A stretch of 64,000 nt of DNA from Eretmocerus hayati (lineage: Eukaryota; Arthropoda; Insecta; Hymenoptera; Aphelinidae), in contig CM056742.1 in the NCBI GenBank assembly GCA_029851415.1, forward strand, positions 91,750,748 to 91,814,747. The letters run 5' to 3'. Of this stretch, positions 1 to 8,737 are shown one piece after another. The position numbers and the translations under genes are program-made. Numbering within the stretch: the stretch's first letter is position 1; each line of letters starts with the position of its first letter. Below the pieces are notes generated by a model. It was not told the DNA's origin and did not search any database. It saw only the letters and a program-made list of their open reading frames with translations.

Positions 1-770
1 AAACTGGTTCCAGCATTTTCAAGAGCTATCCAGTCGCAGCGAAGCAGACGGTCATTCAGCATCTCCGGAGTGATGTTACGAAAATTCCTATAAGTGAAGG
101 AATTTTTTGGCGGAGTGGGGGTGAAGACGTTGATGGTGACGTCTATAACCGAGTGCCTGCCGGAACTGGGCAGGAGTCTGTTTTGGAAGTCACTTATGGT
201 GTCATTGTCATCTACGTAAATATGATCAATCCATGTATGAGAAACATTGGGGTTGTGTTGGTGAGTCGGGCCATGCTGCACTATCTGTAGGGCTAGTTCT
301 CCTGTCAGTGCAGTCAGTGTCTTTGTGTTGGGATGAGCAGTATCCAACAAGTCAGCGTTCAGATCTCCCATTATAATTTTGTGACTATAATCTCCACACA
401 GTCGGTGTAATGAGCCAAACAGCCCATCATCCTTCTGCATGGCGATTTTTGGAGGTCTATAGACTACCACGGCTAATATTGGAGGAGAGTCGCCTTGTTG
501 TACGCTACAGAAGAGAAATTCAGGCACGCCAGGTTTCCCTGGGCCGGAAGTATTAGAAGAAACTAGTTTCTCTACTTTAAAATCATTGCGCACATACAAA
601 GTAACCCCACCACCCTCCCTGTTGCGATCCTGTCTCAACAGTGAAAACCCAGGAATCTGAACGAGACTGTCATCCACATACTCATCTAGCTTCGATTCAG
701 CGACCTCAAATAGATGATAGGAGGGATCGTTAGCAACGAGCAAGCGCAGATGCTCAATCTCATCTGTCAG
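1..770 (-). pseudogene. LINE A ORF2, endonuclease domain (partial, runs off window)
   Basis: Reading the minus strand from 770 to 1 gives an open frame of about 256 codons with the signature of LINE endonuclease/exonuclease/phosphatase domains. The landmarks, in order, are VAESKL (the catalytic Glu region), RQDRNREGGG, VVYRPP, GDLNADLL (catalytic Asp/Asn), SHTWIDHIY and SGRHSVIDV (terminal His region, where SDH is usual). In the retrotransposition cycle this domain nicks target DNA to prime reverse transcription. An in-frame TAG at 773-771 sits directly before the conserved start of the domain, roughly where the usual N-A-R-S-L motif would be, and no ATG opens this frame. The copy is therefore probably disabled, or a frameshift near 780 joins it to sequence further upstream. 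The reverse-transcriptase domain is outside the window. Confidence 0.82.
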
Positions 771-773
771 CTA

Positions 774-1244
774 GTGAAGTTTGATAAATCCCGCTTTCAA
801 AGAACTACCACTCCCTCGTTTCTCCTCAGCAGCCGTACTTAGTCAGGGAGTTCTCGCCTTTTCTGCTGCCGAAGCACAACTCTGCTCCGGAACGGAGGCG
901 CAGCTCTGGGTGTTGTTAGAGGGTGCACGAGAACGTTTCGGAACACTTCGACTGGCCGTTTGAATGACCTGCAGATCAGCAAGAGATTCAAACGTATGCG
1001 CTCGCTCACCATTTTTCCGTCTAACCCAGAAACGTCCGCCACTGTGCCAGACGTATTTTAATCCTCAACCGTGTGCAACTGACCTCAAGCGTATATATTC
1101 TTTGTATCTCTCACGGGGGAGCATTTCATTCACATAGATCTTACGATCTGGCACGAGAGCTTTCGTATCCGGGTCAAGTGAATCAGGCTGGCTGTTATTA
1201 GCCGTGAAATAGTTATTGGTGATAGAACGTTTAGCCTGAATCAC
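774..1244 (-). other. LINE A interval between ORF1 and ORF2
   Basis: This 471-bp stretch lies between the ORF1 stop and the recognisable endonuclease. It should contain the start of ORF2, but I see no convincing continuous frame leading into the endonuclease. Short open stretches on both strands (for example 839-1042 minus) show no recognisable motif. It is best read as decayed ORF2 start plus inter-ORF spacer. Confidence 0.5.
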
Positions 1245-2648
1245 CTATCTAAGCAGAATACTACTGGAGAGTTGGACCACGCATGATGGTAGTGTGCGTG
1301 AGATGGCAGCTGGGGCATCGGAAGATGAAGTCGAGTCATGAATTGAAGGCCTCTCGCCAGACGTATGCCTCGGTTGCAAGACATGGACCTCAGCAATGTC
1401 TGCCCTCTGCAGCTTTGGGAGAATGGACTTGAGCACTGCGAAAGAGATATCACATACCTGTGCCGGTGAGGCCACAGAATCTTTTTTCAGAGCACCATTT
1501 ATAATTAGCTTGCAGCGCTCAAGACCGTCTCTACTGAGTCCACGTCCTTGTTCCCCAGCATATGACGGGTAAGGCTTGTCCATTCTAGGTGGAATGATGT
1601 GACGCGAAGATTGATGTGTTGATTCGGCATTAATATACTCATCATTACTAAATTTACCATTTTGCAGAGTACTCTGGTTACCTGTCAGTCGCTTAGTCAG
1701 ACTGGAAAGCTGATCTCTCATTATGGAATTTTGCTCCAGAAGTAGCTGACGATCTAAGCAAAGATCCTCCAGCTGGGAACTTTGCTTCTCCAATAGTCCC
1801 TCAAGAGAAGACACGCGTGCCAACAAACGATCATCCATCTCATTCACTGCAGGTGTGAAAGATGGAGAGGTAATGGCAACGTCTCGTCGGCTCATAAGGG
1901 ATTTTATTTCGTCGAGCTGATTCTGGAGCATCTCTTTCTGTTGGAAAAAGAGGTCCAGAGTACTCTGCGATATAAGTACCCAATTGTTCTCAGGAGAATT
2001 CAACGGCTTCGATGTTGGTGATGCTGCAGGCCGATCGGAGATGTTGGGGCTGTTACTCTTCTCCGATTCGACAGTGCACTCTAGAGTTGGTGTAGTACGC
2101 AGCGACTGGGAGGCAATAGTTGGCCACGCATCTGTTCGCTGCTTTCGAATTTTCGCGGGCTTTACTTTGCTGGACTGGTGGCTGGTGGCGCCACGTGACG
2201 AAGACGAGACAGCAGTCGGTGGATTACCCCCGGCGAGCGCGAGCTGTGGACTCTCGGTGGTATGAGAGGCACTGGTGGTGGGAGGCTCCGCGTTCCGTGC
2301 AGTGGTGGTATGTTGCGAAGCGGGGGGAGATGTTCCTGACGCACCACGGGAGCTGAGCCTCATGTGTGAGATGGTCTGATTACTCACACGTTTTCGCAGG
2401 CTTGTATTCTCCTTCTCTCTTCCTCTGGCTGTTTGCGCGTTGGATTGTGAGGCCGAAGTCATCTGCTTTGACGCACTCGATGTTAAATTAGCGATATTGG
2501 TGTCGCTCACCTGCAGGCATTGCAAACATGTCACTGCTCCTCGGGATGATCTCGAGCACTTGACATGAGCTGATCCATTGCAAATGCCGCATTCTCTGCT
2601 GCCTGTGCGTAAGGTGCCATTGCAGACACAGCAGATGTTTTCGCTCAT
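1245..2648 (-). CDS. LINE A ORF1 protein, PHD-type zinc finger plus coiled coil
   Basis: This 467-codon frame starts at the ATG at 2648; the frame is open to 2732 but only through a GTG, so the ATG is preferred. Residues 6-44 form a Cys4-His-Cys3 pattern (C6, C9, C20, C23, H28, C31, C41, C44), the PHD-finger ligand order found in ORF1 proteins of several CR1/L2-type LINEs. Residues about 46-220 are Ser/Thr-rich and low complexity, with basic patches such as KVKPAKIRKQR. Residues about 230-322 look like a coiled coil with heptad Leu/Gln runs, broken near the middle. The C-terminal 120 residues are unassigned; no RRM, CCHC knuckle or esterase motif was evident. Known ORF1 proteins bind and chaperone the element RNA and multimerise, so that role is inferred. 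The frame has no internal stop, which suggests a fairly young copy even though ORF2 carries a stop. Confidence 0.75.
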   Translation of the reverse strand: MSENICCVCNGTLRTGSRECGICNGSAHVKCSRSSRGAVTCLQCLQVSDTNIANLTSSASKQMTSASQSNAQTARGREKENTSLRKRVSNQTISHMRLSSRGASGTSPPASQHTTTARNAEPPTTSASHTTESPQLALAGGNPPTAVSSSSRGATSHQSSKVKPAKIRKQRTDAWPTIASQSLRTTPTLECTVESEKSNSPNISDRPAASPTSKPLNSPENNWVLISQSTLDLFFQQKEMLQNQLDEIKSLMSRRDVAITSPSFTPAVNEMDDRLLARVSSLEGLLEKQSSQLEDLCLDRQLLLEQNSIMRDQLSSLTKRLTGNQSTLQNGKFSNDEYINAESTHQSSRHIIPPRMDKPYPSYAGEQGRGLSRDGLERCKLIINGALKKDSVASPAQVCDISFAVLKSILPKLQRADIAEVHVLQPRHTSGERPSIHDSTSSSDAPAAISRTLPSCVVQLSSSILLR

Positions 2649-2940
2649 CGCGCAGCAGACAGCTTCGTAGCAGGCCAGCGTAGCAGACGACCTCCGAGCA
2701 TGCGCACAAGGTTCACTTTCGGCGCCAAGCACTGCCGACTCGATGTTGTAGTTGGAGTTGCAGAATTGAAATTATTCCCCCCAGGCTCGTGCAGGAACCA
2801 TGCAGCGATGCTCCAGATGTATGAGCCTGCAGGAGGAATTGCAATCTGCAAAAAAGTGCCACTCGGGACGACGTTTTGATGTTTAAAGTCACATTCAAAC
2901 ACGGAGCGATGTGTAATGCGTGTGGATGTACTCACCGCCA
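2649..2940 (-). other. LINE A 5' leader
   Basis: This sequence between the ORF1 ATG and the GA-rich junction presumably holds the internal promoter and 5' untranslated region of LINE A. The reading frames across it have no recognisable motif and start at non-ATG codons. The extreme 5' end at about 2931-2940 abuts the GAGGGAGAG run that begins the tail junction of LINE B. Confidence 0.45.
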
Positions 2941-2992
2941 GAGGGAGAGAAGAGGTAGAGAGAGAGAGAGATTGATAGATAGATAGATAACC
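2941..2992 (-). repeat. GA-rich tract plus (GATA)n tail of LINE B
   Basis: On the plus strand a GA-rich run (2941-2970) passes into ATTGATAGATAGATAGATAA. On the minus strand this reads as a LINE 3' end: the AATAAA-type signal at about 2998-2993, then TTATCTATCTATC, then a TC run that meets the 5' end of LINE A. Confidence 0.75.
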
Positions 2993-3420
2993 TTTATTCG
3001 CCCGAGGGCAAAATTGAAAAATACAGTGGCATATGTCACATATGTTACACCTACATAATAAATATATAAAAAGTATGAATAATTGTCTTTTTGGTCAAGG
3101 AATATTAGAATTATCACAGAAAGTGACTAGTCATTCTAAGGCATCGAGAGATGCATAAAAGTCAGGAAGAGAATGATAAAATACATTTCCATATATATAT
3201 ATATATATCAGTGTTCACAAGAACGATCGAGGAGAGAGGACATTCTCATGTAGAAAGGCATATAAAAGCTTGGGCCAGCAGGAATATCACAGGAATTACA
3301 ATTCAGTGGCGAGGTAGCCACGTATAACTCTTTTAAAAAAGGAAACGCCGGTTGAAAAGAGCCCAAACCCATCACAGTTAAGAGATTAAAATAATGCCTC
3401 CTCTCCACATCAATCCTCTG
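2960..3420 (-). mobile_element. LINE B, 5'-truncated 3' end
   Basis: This is a minus-strand LINE fragment. The 5' truncation at about 3420 falls inside ORF2 and is butted against a GA-rich run. The frame from about 3420 to 3208 (RIDVERRHYFNLL, then AFPFLKELY) corresponds in position and character to the C-terminal part of LINE C ORF2 (DVVGRREYLMGSL). A 3' untranslated stretch follows with an AATAAA-like signal near 2995 and the (GATA)n tail. Simple 5' truncation is normal for target-primed insertion. Confidence 0.65.
3189..3208. repeat. (AT)n microsatellite
   Basis: An uninterrupted AT dinucleotide run of about 18 bp lies inside the 3' part of LINE B. Confidence 0.9.
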
Positions 3421-3476
3421 AGAAGAAAGAGAGAGAGAGAGAGAGAGATTAATTGATTAATTGATTGATTGATTGT
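3421..3476 (-). repeat. (GA)n tract plus (ATTG)n tail of LINE C
   Basis: On the plus strand a GA dinucleotide run (about 3425-3448) is followed by TTAATTGATTAATTGATTG units to about 3475. On the minus strand this is the CAAT-type tail of LINE C followed by a TC run that meets the truncated start of LINE B. The arrangement matches the junctions at 2941-2992 and 4907-4936. Confidence 0.75.
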
Positions 3477-3715
3477 TCATTGCAAACAGGGGGATTCCTC
3501 CCATATATTCGAAAAGCAGGCTGAGAAGTGATTACAAAGTATAATAAATTATCAGTTATATGACGTTGAAGTGCTTCAGGATATCTAATGAAATCTCAGT
3601 AGTGCATTCAAGGTGACAGTGGATTGAAGTAATGACAGAGGAATTCTTTATATAATAACTCATCCTATAGAAACTGAAATAGGGCACTATGTAACAATTT
3701 ATCCGTGGGGTCGTA

Positions 3716-3899
3716 TCAAAGCGGTGCAGTGAACACGAGCATACCCATCTCACTATTGCTTGGGAGGGGATCAATGATATCAATAAGTGAGGGTGGGATG
3801 GGACCAAGCTCCTCTCGAGTAGTACTTGCAAACCATTCTTGTGCGTCAAACTCGGATAGATACTCAAACAGAGCGATCCTTATGACAGTCAGGGAGCTG
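3716..3899 (-). pseudogene. LINE C ORF2 extreme C-terminus, downstream of the MITE
   Basis: Downstream of the MITE on the minus strand the frame resumes as NSSLTVIRIALFEYLSEFD and later REELGPIPPSLIDIIDPL, ending near 3716. If the MITE and one TTAA are ignored, the codons on either side fall in one frame (LHPLDSL before, NSSLTVIR after), which resembles the conserved W-N-x-L-P-P motif at the end of LINE ORF2 proteins. Confidence 0.65.
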
Positions 3900-4285
3900 T
3901 TAAGGGGATGTCGGAGTCTCACGGCATTAACGAAAAAACACTTCACGCAATGGTTTCTACATCAATTAAGACGAGGGTGGTCGCAAATGATTCGGAATTT
4001 CTTCAAGAATCGGCCTCTGGTACAACCTATGGAAATGAAAGTCTCCCTCGCTCTTGGAGTGAACCAGGAAATGCGCGATATTGCGAGTATGATTTTCAGA
4101 GATCGCGACTTTGCACCTTAGATCGATTCTTATGACAGATGGAGACGATCGTTCTCATCATTCGCACCAGAGACCGATTTCTGAAGTAATTCCGAATCTT
4201 TTGCGACCACCCCCATCTCAATCGGTGTAAAAATGATTGCATAAAGTGTTTTCTCGTTCCGCGCGAGACTCCGACATCCCCTTAA
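3900..4285. mobile_element. TTAA-flanked MITE (piggyBac-like), 386 bp with duplicated sites
   Basis: TTAA occurs at 3900-3903 and 4282-4285. Immediately inside each is the perfect 17-bp inverted repeat GGGGATGTCGGAGTCTC (3904-3920 and its complement at 4265-4281). Beyond this the two halves stay similar as inverted repeats for well over 100 bp, for example GGTGGTCGCAAA and GATTCGGAATT in both arms, so the element could fold into one long imperfect hairpin. There is no transposase frame. TTAA target duplication is the hallmark of piggyBac-type elements, so this is most likely a non-autonomous derivative. Confidence 0.85.
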
Positions 4286-4905
4286 GGGAATCTAGTGGAT
4301 GGAGCTTGTTATGGAGTCGGAAAGGTCACTGTCCAAAAAGATTGGTCCTGGGCTTCTGCGCGAGCCACACGATGGAGAAGAATATTCTTATTCCCCCTCT
4401 TGGATTGCCTCAGACCATAAATATCGCGGGTCGGGACGAATCTTGATCGGAGGTACTTTGGTAAGTCTGTTCCCAACTCAACAGGAGCAAGCGATCCCAT
4501 GAGATACTCTCTCCGCCCCACGACATCGAGCCAACCAAGTGCAATGCGGTATGGCGTTACGTGTGCCCTGATTAGTATGTTCTCATAAGAAGAGCGAACG
4601 CATGCGTTTAGGAGCCGGTGCATCTTCAAGGTTTGCGTCTTGTCGAGTCTAGTTAGGAGAGTGGATGCATGATCGGAATAAGGATGTACACGGCTCTGGG
4701 TGAGTTGTTACCGTGGAGTACAGGACAAGGGACGATTCAAAGCACGGAGAAAGTAGAGGGCACCATGAACGCGCTTCGCGATGTGATTGATTTGACGACC
4801 CCAATCGAGGGATGCTGTTATGTAGGTGCCTAGAATTTTGATTTCAGGAGCATAGGGAAGAGTTGTGTCCATGATCGCGATACGCCGGATGTACTCAAAA
4901 TTCAG
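4286..4905 (-). pseudogene. LINE C ORF2 C-terminal region, upstream of the MITE
   Basis: Minus-strand translation gives the post-catalytic region of a non-LTR reverse transcriptase in at least two frames. Around 4900-4720 there is PEIKILGTYITASLDW followed by RVHGALYFLRALN. Around 4629-4309 a second frame gives MHRLLNACVRSSYENI, HVTPYRIALGWLDVVG and FVPTRDIYGLRQSKRG. Frameshifts and stops between these blocks show that the copy is dead. The YxDD motif and all of the protein before it are missing because of 5' truncation. Confidence 0.75.
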
Positions 4906-4906
4906 G

Positions 4907-4936
4907 GGAGAGATGGATTGATTGATTGATTGATAC
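4907..4936 (-). repeat. GAGAGATGG junction plus (ATTG)n tail of LINE D
   Basis: GGGGAGAGATGG is followed by about five GATT units (4916-4936). Read on the minus strand this is a third LINE tail (CAAT units then a short TC run) joining the truncated start of LINE C. Confidence 0.65.
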
Positions 4937-5770
4937 CTTCTGATTTGTATAGTCGCAAAACATAGTATTTACATAAGTGTAAAAATACAAAAAGAGAGTA
5001 CTAACCTATAGGAGGAACTATAGGGGTAGGAAGTAAATACCCAAGAACAATCGAGGATAATATCACAATAAATTCGAAGAATTTAGACAAGGTTCCCTAT
5101 TGGGTAATATATACATCTTGATTATCACAGTGTGTGTATCACTGTTCAGTAATGCAGATTATTCAAGGAATGGCGATGTTTAGGCGAAAAGCAATTATAA
5201 TGCCGATTCACCAAAACTTGCAGTACACGCGGAAGATGTTGAGCTATATTTGGACGGCTCCCGACCCGAACGTTATGAGTTCATTTTGGTGGAAATTGAG
5301 TTTTTGACGAGAGAACTTGTATGAGCTACTCCGGGGGTAAGAGTGCAATCTGCCGCATCACAAGCGACATGAGCGTTTTTGGTGGAAAAAAATTCCGACT
5401 TATTTTGGGGATCAGAACTTTATAAGTCCATGCTCGAACACAAAAACTTCACTCTTGCACCTCATATCCTCCGTTACAGTGCTCCTGTGGTCCACGTGGA
5501 GTAGTAGCAGCCTCCAGGAACTAAAAGTCGGGGACCCTATGTTGTGGAAGTGGTTGCATCGAGTCGTTGAGGTGTTAGCAACTCAAGCTTCATCGCTTCC
5601 TTCTTCACGCTCTTACGTACGAAAGGGCCTCGATCAGAATTTTGTGGGTGTCCACAAGCATATCGTGACCTTGTTGGGGGACTGGTTCTAAATTGAACTT
5701 CTGGCATCTCATATCGTCAGTAACGAGACCGAATTTACAGGTTCAGTCGAAGAAACGGACTCGAAGGAGC
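4937..5770 (-). other. Probable LINE D 3' sequence (about 4937-5200), then unassigned DNA
   Basis: The sequence directly upstream (minus sense) of the 4907-4936 tail should be the 3' untranslated region of a fourth LINE copy; its 5' limit is not visible. From about 5200 to 5770 I recognise nothing. The longest plus-strand frame (5455-5691) does not begin with a convincing gene start or show a domain. There is no tandem repeat or RNA gene here. Confidence 0.4.
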
Positions 5771-6241
5771 TGTTACGTATATGACGTCGGCATTAATTGG
5801 ATCACGAAGAATTAGAAAAGATGTAAGCGAGAGTTGGCGTCAGCTCGGGCCGGCAAGAGTTGTGATGCAAAGATTGCTCCCCTCGGCCAATCGCATTGGC
5901 ACGAGTGCGGGGCCAATCAACAATATTCGGGCAGTGCGCGATCAGCACTCGTGGTCTTAGTCTTAAGGAAGTCATTATTCAAACGTTCAGTCTCGGAGCT
6001 CTTCGGTCGCAAGTATTCGTGAAGACAGATACACGCAGCCACGGTTGGCTCTGTCTGAGTAGAATCACTAGTAATAAAATCATTGATAGGTCTCTTTTAA
6101 CTGACAGCTATTTGGGGAATAAAACCACAGAAGTCTATTCTCGAGTCTCATCATTTCTATATTCCCAATCCCTTCACAGATACCCAACACGAGAAGATCG
6201 TGTCAGGGAAGACGGGAACACCGACTCTCAAATACGTAACA
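5771..6241 (+). mobile_element. Long terminal repeat (5' LTR) of a decayed LTR retrotransposon, 471 bp
   Basis: The block begins TGTTACGTA (5771-5779) and ends TACGTAACA (6233-6241), a perfect 9-bp terminal inverted repeat with the standard TG and CA ends. AATAAA at 6118-6123 can serve as the poly(A) signal. Three bases after the end is a primer-binding-site match at 6245. These three marks together define a 5' LTR on the plus strand. No second copy of this LTR was found within the window, so the element is truncated or its 3' LTR has been lost. Confidence 0.82.
6118..6123 (+). promoter_or_regulatory. Poly(A) signal in the 5771-6241 LTR
   Basis: AATAAA lies about 120 bp before the LTR 3' end, a usual place for the signal that ends the R region. 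A second similar hexamer lies near 6073. Confidence 0.55.
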
Positions 6242-6244
6242 AAC

Positions 6245-6262
6245 TGGCGCCCAACCCGGGGC
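6245..6262 (+). other. Primer-binding site, tRNA-Lys type
   Basis: TGGCGCCCAACCCGGGGC lies 3 bp downstream of the LTR end. It matches the complement of the 3' end of animal tRNA-Lys(CUU) (TGGCGCCCAACGTGGGGC, from memory of insect tRNAs) except at two central bases. This marks where minus-strand DNA synthesis started. Confidence 0.8.
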
Positions 6263-6879
6263 CCGTCTAGAAGGGATCAGGAGAGATTTTTCTTTTTTTT
6301 CCCTCATCGCAATCGAATACATGAGCTCGAGTAACCACATAGCGGACAGCGAAGATTGTCTTGAATTACGCAGCAATAAACAGAGTAGTCGACGTAACGA
6401 GGATACATCATTGTCACCAGAACCCAGGAATTCTATATACCACAAGGAACAGGACCATATTGAGGAGAGTTAAAGAAGGATGATGGCAATTGGAATTATA
6501 CTCATCTCACTGGCAGCTTCAGGGTGAGCGAGAGAAATCATTCTGCCCTCTCATATCCCTCGCGGGGAAATACGCGTGGCGAAGGCTTTCTTTCTATCAA
6601 CTGTCGAATACCATGCATCGTCCAATAGGACTGTAACTATTCGGAAAACATTCAACATGAAATTCAACATGAAATATACACGTTCTAATTATGACCTTCG
6701 CGATCCAAACGCGTGTCAATTTTTTACTACTCGTCACACGACAGAAAAGATTTTCGAAAAAATCCCACGCGCAGTTATCATCATTCGTACAGAGCCACCA
6801 CGAAACTAGCTAGTTAGAAAGCTCACATATGCAGAAATTCAGAGTGTTCTTTGATGGGATTACCCAGAGTTGATTTTAG

Positions 6880-7374
6880 TTTCATGGAAAAACGGAGTAT
6901 ATTCTTAATCACGATGATTCTTTCTGGGAAATCTTTGCGCGAAATTTCCCATCAGGTAGGAGGAAGTCTGACGTGATACAGGTGTTTCTGTTAGATTCTC
7001 TTCTACCTCTCCAAAACCACACGAATGCTGCAGATTCAGGAGATGCAAGGGCCAGGGAGGTCTGTGGGGCAATCGTGGATGCGCACGGTGCAACGAGTGA
7101 GTCAAACAGACAGCAATTACCAATAGCTTCTGTGGGGATAACGAGAGTGCTCAATTTATACGAGGAATGTCTATCAAAAGTAGAAGTGGCATGTATCAAG
7201 TATTTGATACGGTATGTGCGTCAACTTTGGGCATCGGATTTTCTCGAAATGTCGTTCGAAGAGCAAGTCTTCTCAGACAAGTGCAGTGTAGACTCGTTAA
7301 GCGAAGAACCGAGCGACTCAGATTCATTTGATAATTTTGGAGATAGAGAATCCGGCATCAACGACTATTCATAG
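6880..7374 (+). pseudogene. Unrecognised frame, possible decayed gag
   Basis: An open frame of about 165 codons without an ATG at its start. It includes DDSFWEIFARNFPSGRRK near the beginning and a Ser/Asp/Glu-rich end (SLSEEPSDSDSFDNFGDRE). The preceding bases carry related-looking text in another frame, suggesting a frameshift near 6880. The position 0.6 kb after a primer-binding site suggests a gag remnant. No family motif was recognised. Confidence 0.3.
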
Positions 7375-7406
7375 GTGACGAATTCGAGAGCACATGCGTA
7401 CATGTC

Positions 7407-7679
7407 ATGCTCCACGGAACGGCTTATTCCCAAATTCCAGATGGTGTTCTCAACTCAAAACCTTCGGAAGATCTCTTGCTAGCTGACTCGGAAGCATCAG
7501 AACCCCCGATTCTAACTACAATGGGGACCTCTCACAATGAGGAACAGACAATACCAATAATCAATTCAACATCTTTTGACCTGATAGATAATGACGTAAA
7601 TAATCTGTACAGGATCGTTTCCTTGCAAGGAGAAGATTCGATTCCATTCAATCCTCTCGAACAAACTCAACCAACATAA
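7407..7679 (+). pseudogene. Unrecognised acidic frame, part of decayed internal region
   Basis: A 90-codon ATG frame, acidic and Ser/Thr/Pro-rich (SEDLLLADSEASEPPIL, then NSTSFDLIDNDVNNLY). It lies 33 bp after the previous frame in a different phase. No domain was recognised. It is more plausibly a piece of a broken retroelement polyprotein than a gene. Confidence 0.25.
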
Positions 7680-7717
7680 TAGCGAGTGAGCCATGTCCAT
7701 CGAATAGAATTGCGGGA

Positions 7718-7999
7718 ATGATTGAGAATATTGACATCGACGAAAATTTTTTCGAGTCTGGACAACAGGATATTATTGTGGAATTGTTGAGAAAACACTC
7801 ACCTTCTTTCTCCGATTGGCTATATTCGCCTATGATCGTGCAAGCAGACGAACAACCTTCAGAATTATCAGTCCAAGAAGTCACAAATGACCCTGTGGAC
7901 TCTGGAATCCATTTCGTAACACATCGTGTTAGTGATGAGGTGCAAATTTGTGGAAGAGTCAGTAGGGATGAGCCCATTTGCAAAGCTGCGGAATCCTAA
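7718..7999 (+). pseudogene. Unrecognised frame, part of decayed internal region
   Basis: A 93-codon ATG frame (start MIENIDIDENFFESGQQ, later SFSDWLYSPMIVQADEQ) in a third phase, acidic like its neighbours. No domain was recognised. It is listed because its composition continues that of the two frames before it. Confidence 0.25.
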
Positions 8000-8341
8000 C
8001 TTCAAATGACATCGACCAACAAAATTACGAAGAATTGTGGTGCAAAGTCATAATGGACGGGAAACAGTCATTGAACCTCTCCAGAACACTGATTCGAGTC
8101 ATTTGGACTTCATCGGGGATATTCTAAGTCCAAAAACGGAATGAATTTTGGAAATCGATCATTCGCATCCCAATCATGGAAGTTTCACCACACCCAGTGA
8201 TGAAATGAATTACACGGACCAAAATCATAGCAACGATTTGGGTCATTTGGACAGGTCAGATCAAATTTCGGTGTAACATTAAGCAATACTTTGGGAGTAA
8301 GTTTGCAGCCACTTAATTACAAGAATTCTATTGCATCAGTC

Positions 8342-8737
8342 ATGGAAAGCAACGTAGGCTGTAATTCGATCGGGTCGAACAAATCTTGCAGGAACAGGCC
8401 ATGTATTGAGTTCATTTCGAGAGTGGTGCAAGCTTCAGCTACTTCAAATCAGATTTTGGAATTTAAAGACTCAGCAAGAAATATTGTGACAAGAAAGGAG
8501 GACATTCTTGGTGCTAAGATGGCAAAGTCAGACGCAATTCACGATAGCTCACCTCAATCAAACGACGACCGAAAGACGATGTTGAAGTCAAACTTGATGT
8601 CAAATTCCTTAGAGAGGATTATGGCCTCTGAGATGAGTAAGTCTAGTTGCGTGATCGCTGGGAACAGGCCACCTCGGAAGAAACCACCTTGGATATTAAG
8701 TTGTCCACATCAATCGCAGTCAATTTTCACAGCATGA
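8342..8737 (+). pseudogene. Unrecognised frame, part of decayed internal region
   Basis: A 131-codon frame starting at the ATG at 8342 (the frame is open upstream to 8291 through a TTG). It is Ser/Asn/Lys-rich (DSSPQSNDDRKTMLK), with two similar pieces: IGSNKSCRNRPC and AGNRPPRKKPPW. No domain was recognised. It may be a remnant of the same broken element or chance. Confidence 0.22.

Larger units (their letters stand above)
1..2940 (-). mobile_element. Non-LTR retrotransposon (LINE A), 5' part: ORF1 plus start of ORF2
   Basis: This minus-strand LINE runs off the left edge of the window. In its own direction it holds a 5' leader (2940 to 2649), ORF1 (2648 to 1245), a 471-bp interval, and an apurinic-type endonuclease domain that begins ORF2 and continues beyond position 1. 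An ORF1 with a PHD-like zinc finger and coiled coil followed by an endonuclease-first ORF2 is the plan of CR1/L2/Jockey-group elements. The 5' end lies about 2940, where the GA-rich tail of the next LINE copy begins. The 3' half (reverse transcriptase and tail) is outside the window, so completeness cannot be judged. Confidence 0.8.
3445..4906 (-). mobile_element. LINE C, 5'-truncated 3' end, split by a MITE
   Basis: This minus-strand fragment carries the C-terminal third of a LINE reverse-transcriptase ORF, a 3' untranslated region of about 250 bp and an (ATTG)n tail. It begins at about 4906 within ORF2, next to the tail of LINE D, and is interrupted at 3900-4285 by a MITE. The ORF2 text (KILGTYITASLDWGRQ, then RVHGALYFLRALNR, then HVTPYRIALGWLDVVGRREY) is typical of the region after the YxDD catalytic core in insect CR1/Jockey-like elements. 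Confidence 0.8.
6263..8737 (+). mobile_element. Decayed internal region of the LTR element
   Basis: Downstream of the primer site, plus-strand frames of 80-165 codons follow one another in different phases (6880-7374, 7407-7679, 7718-7999, 8342-8737) separated by stops. This is what a decayed retroelement coding region looks like. None shows a CCHC knuckle, protease DTG/DSG, YxDD or integrase motif, so assignment to gag is only by position. The right limit is arbitrary, at the end of the last open frame. Confidence 0.45.

Noticed and set aside
4237..4502. Plus-strand ORFs over the MITE and LINE C
   Set aside because: They lie antisense to the LINE ORF2 and cross the MITE end; they are shadow frames.
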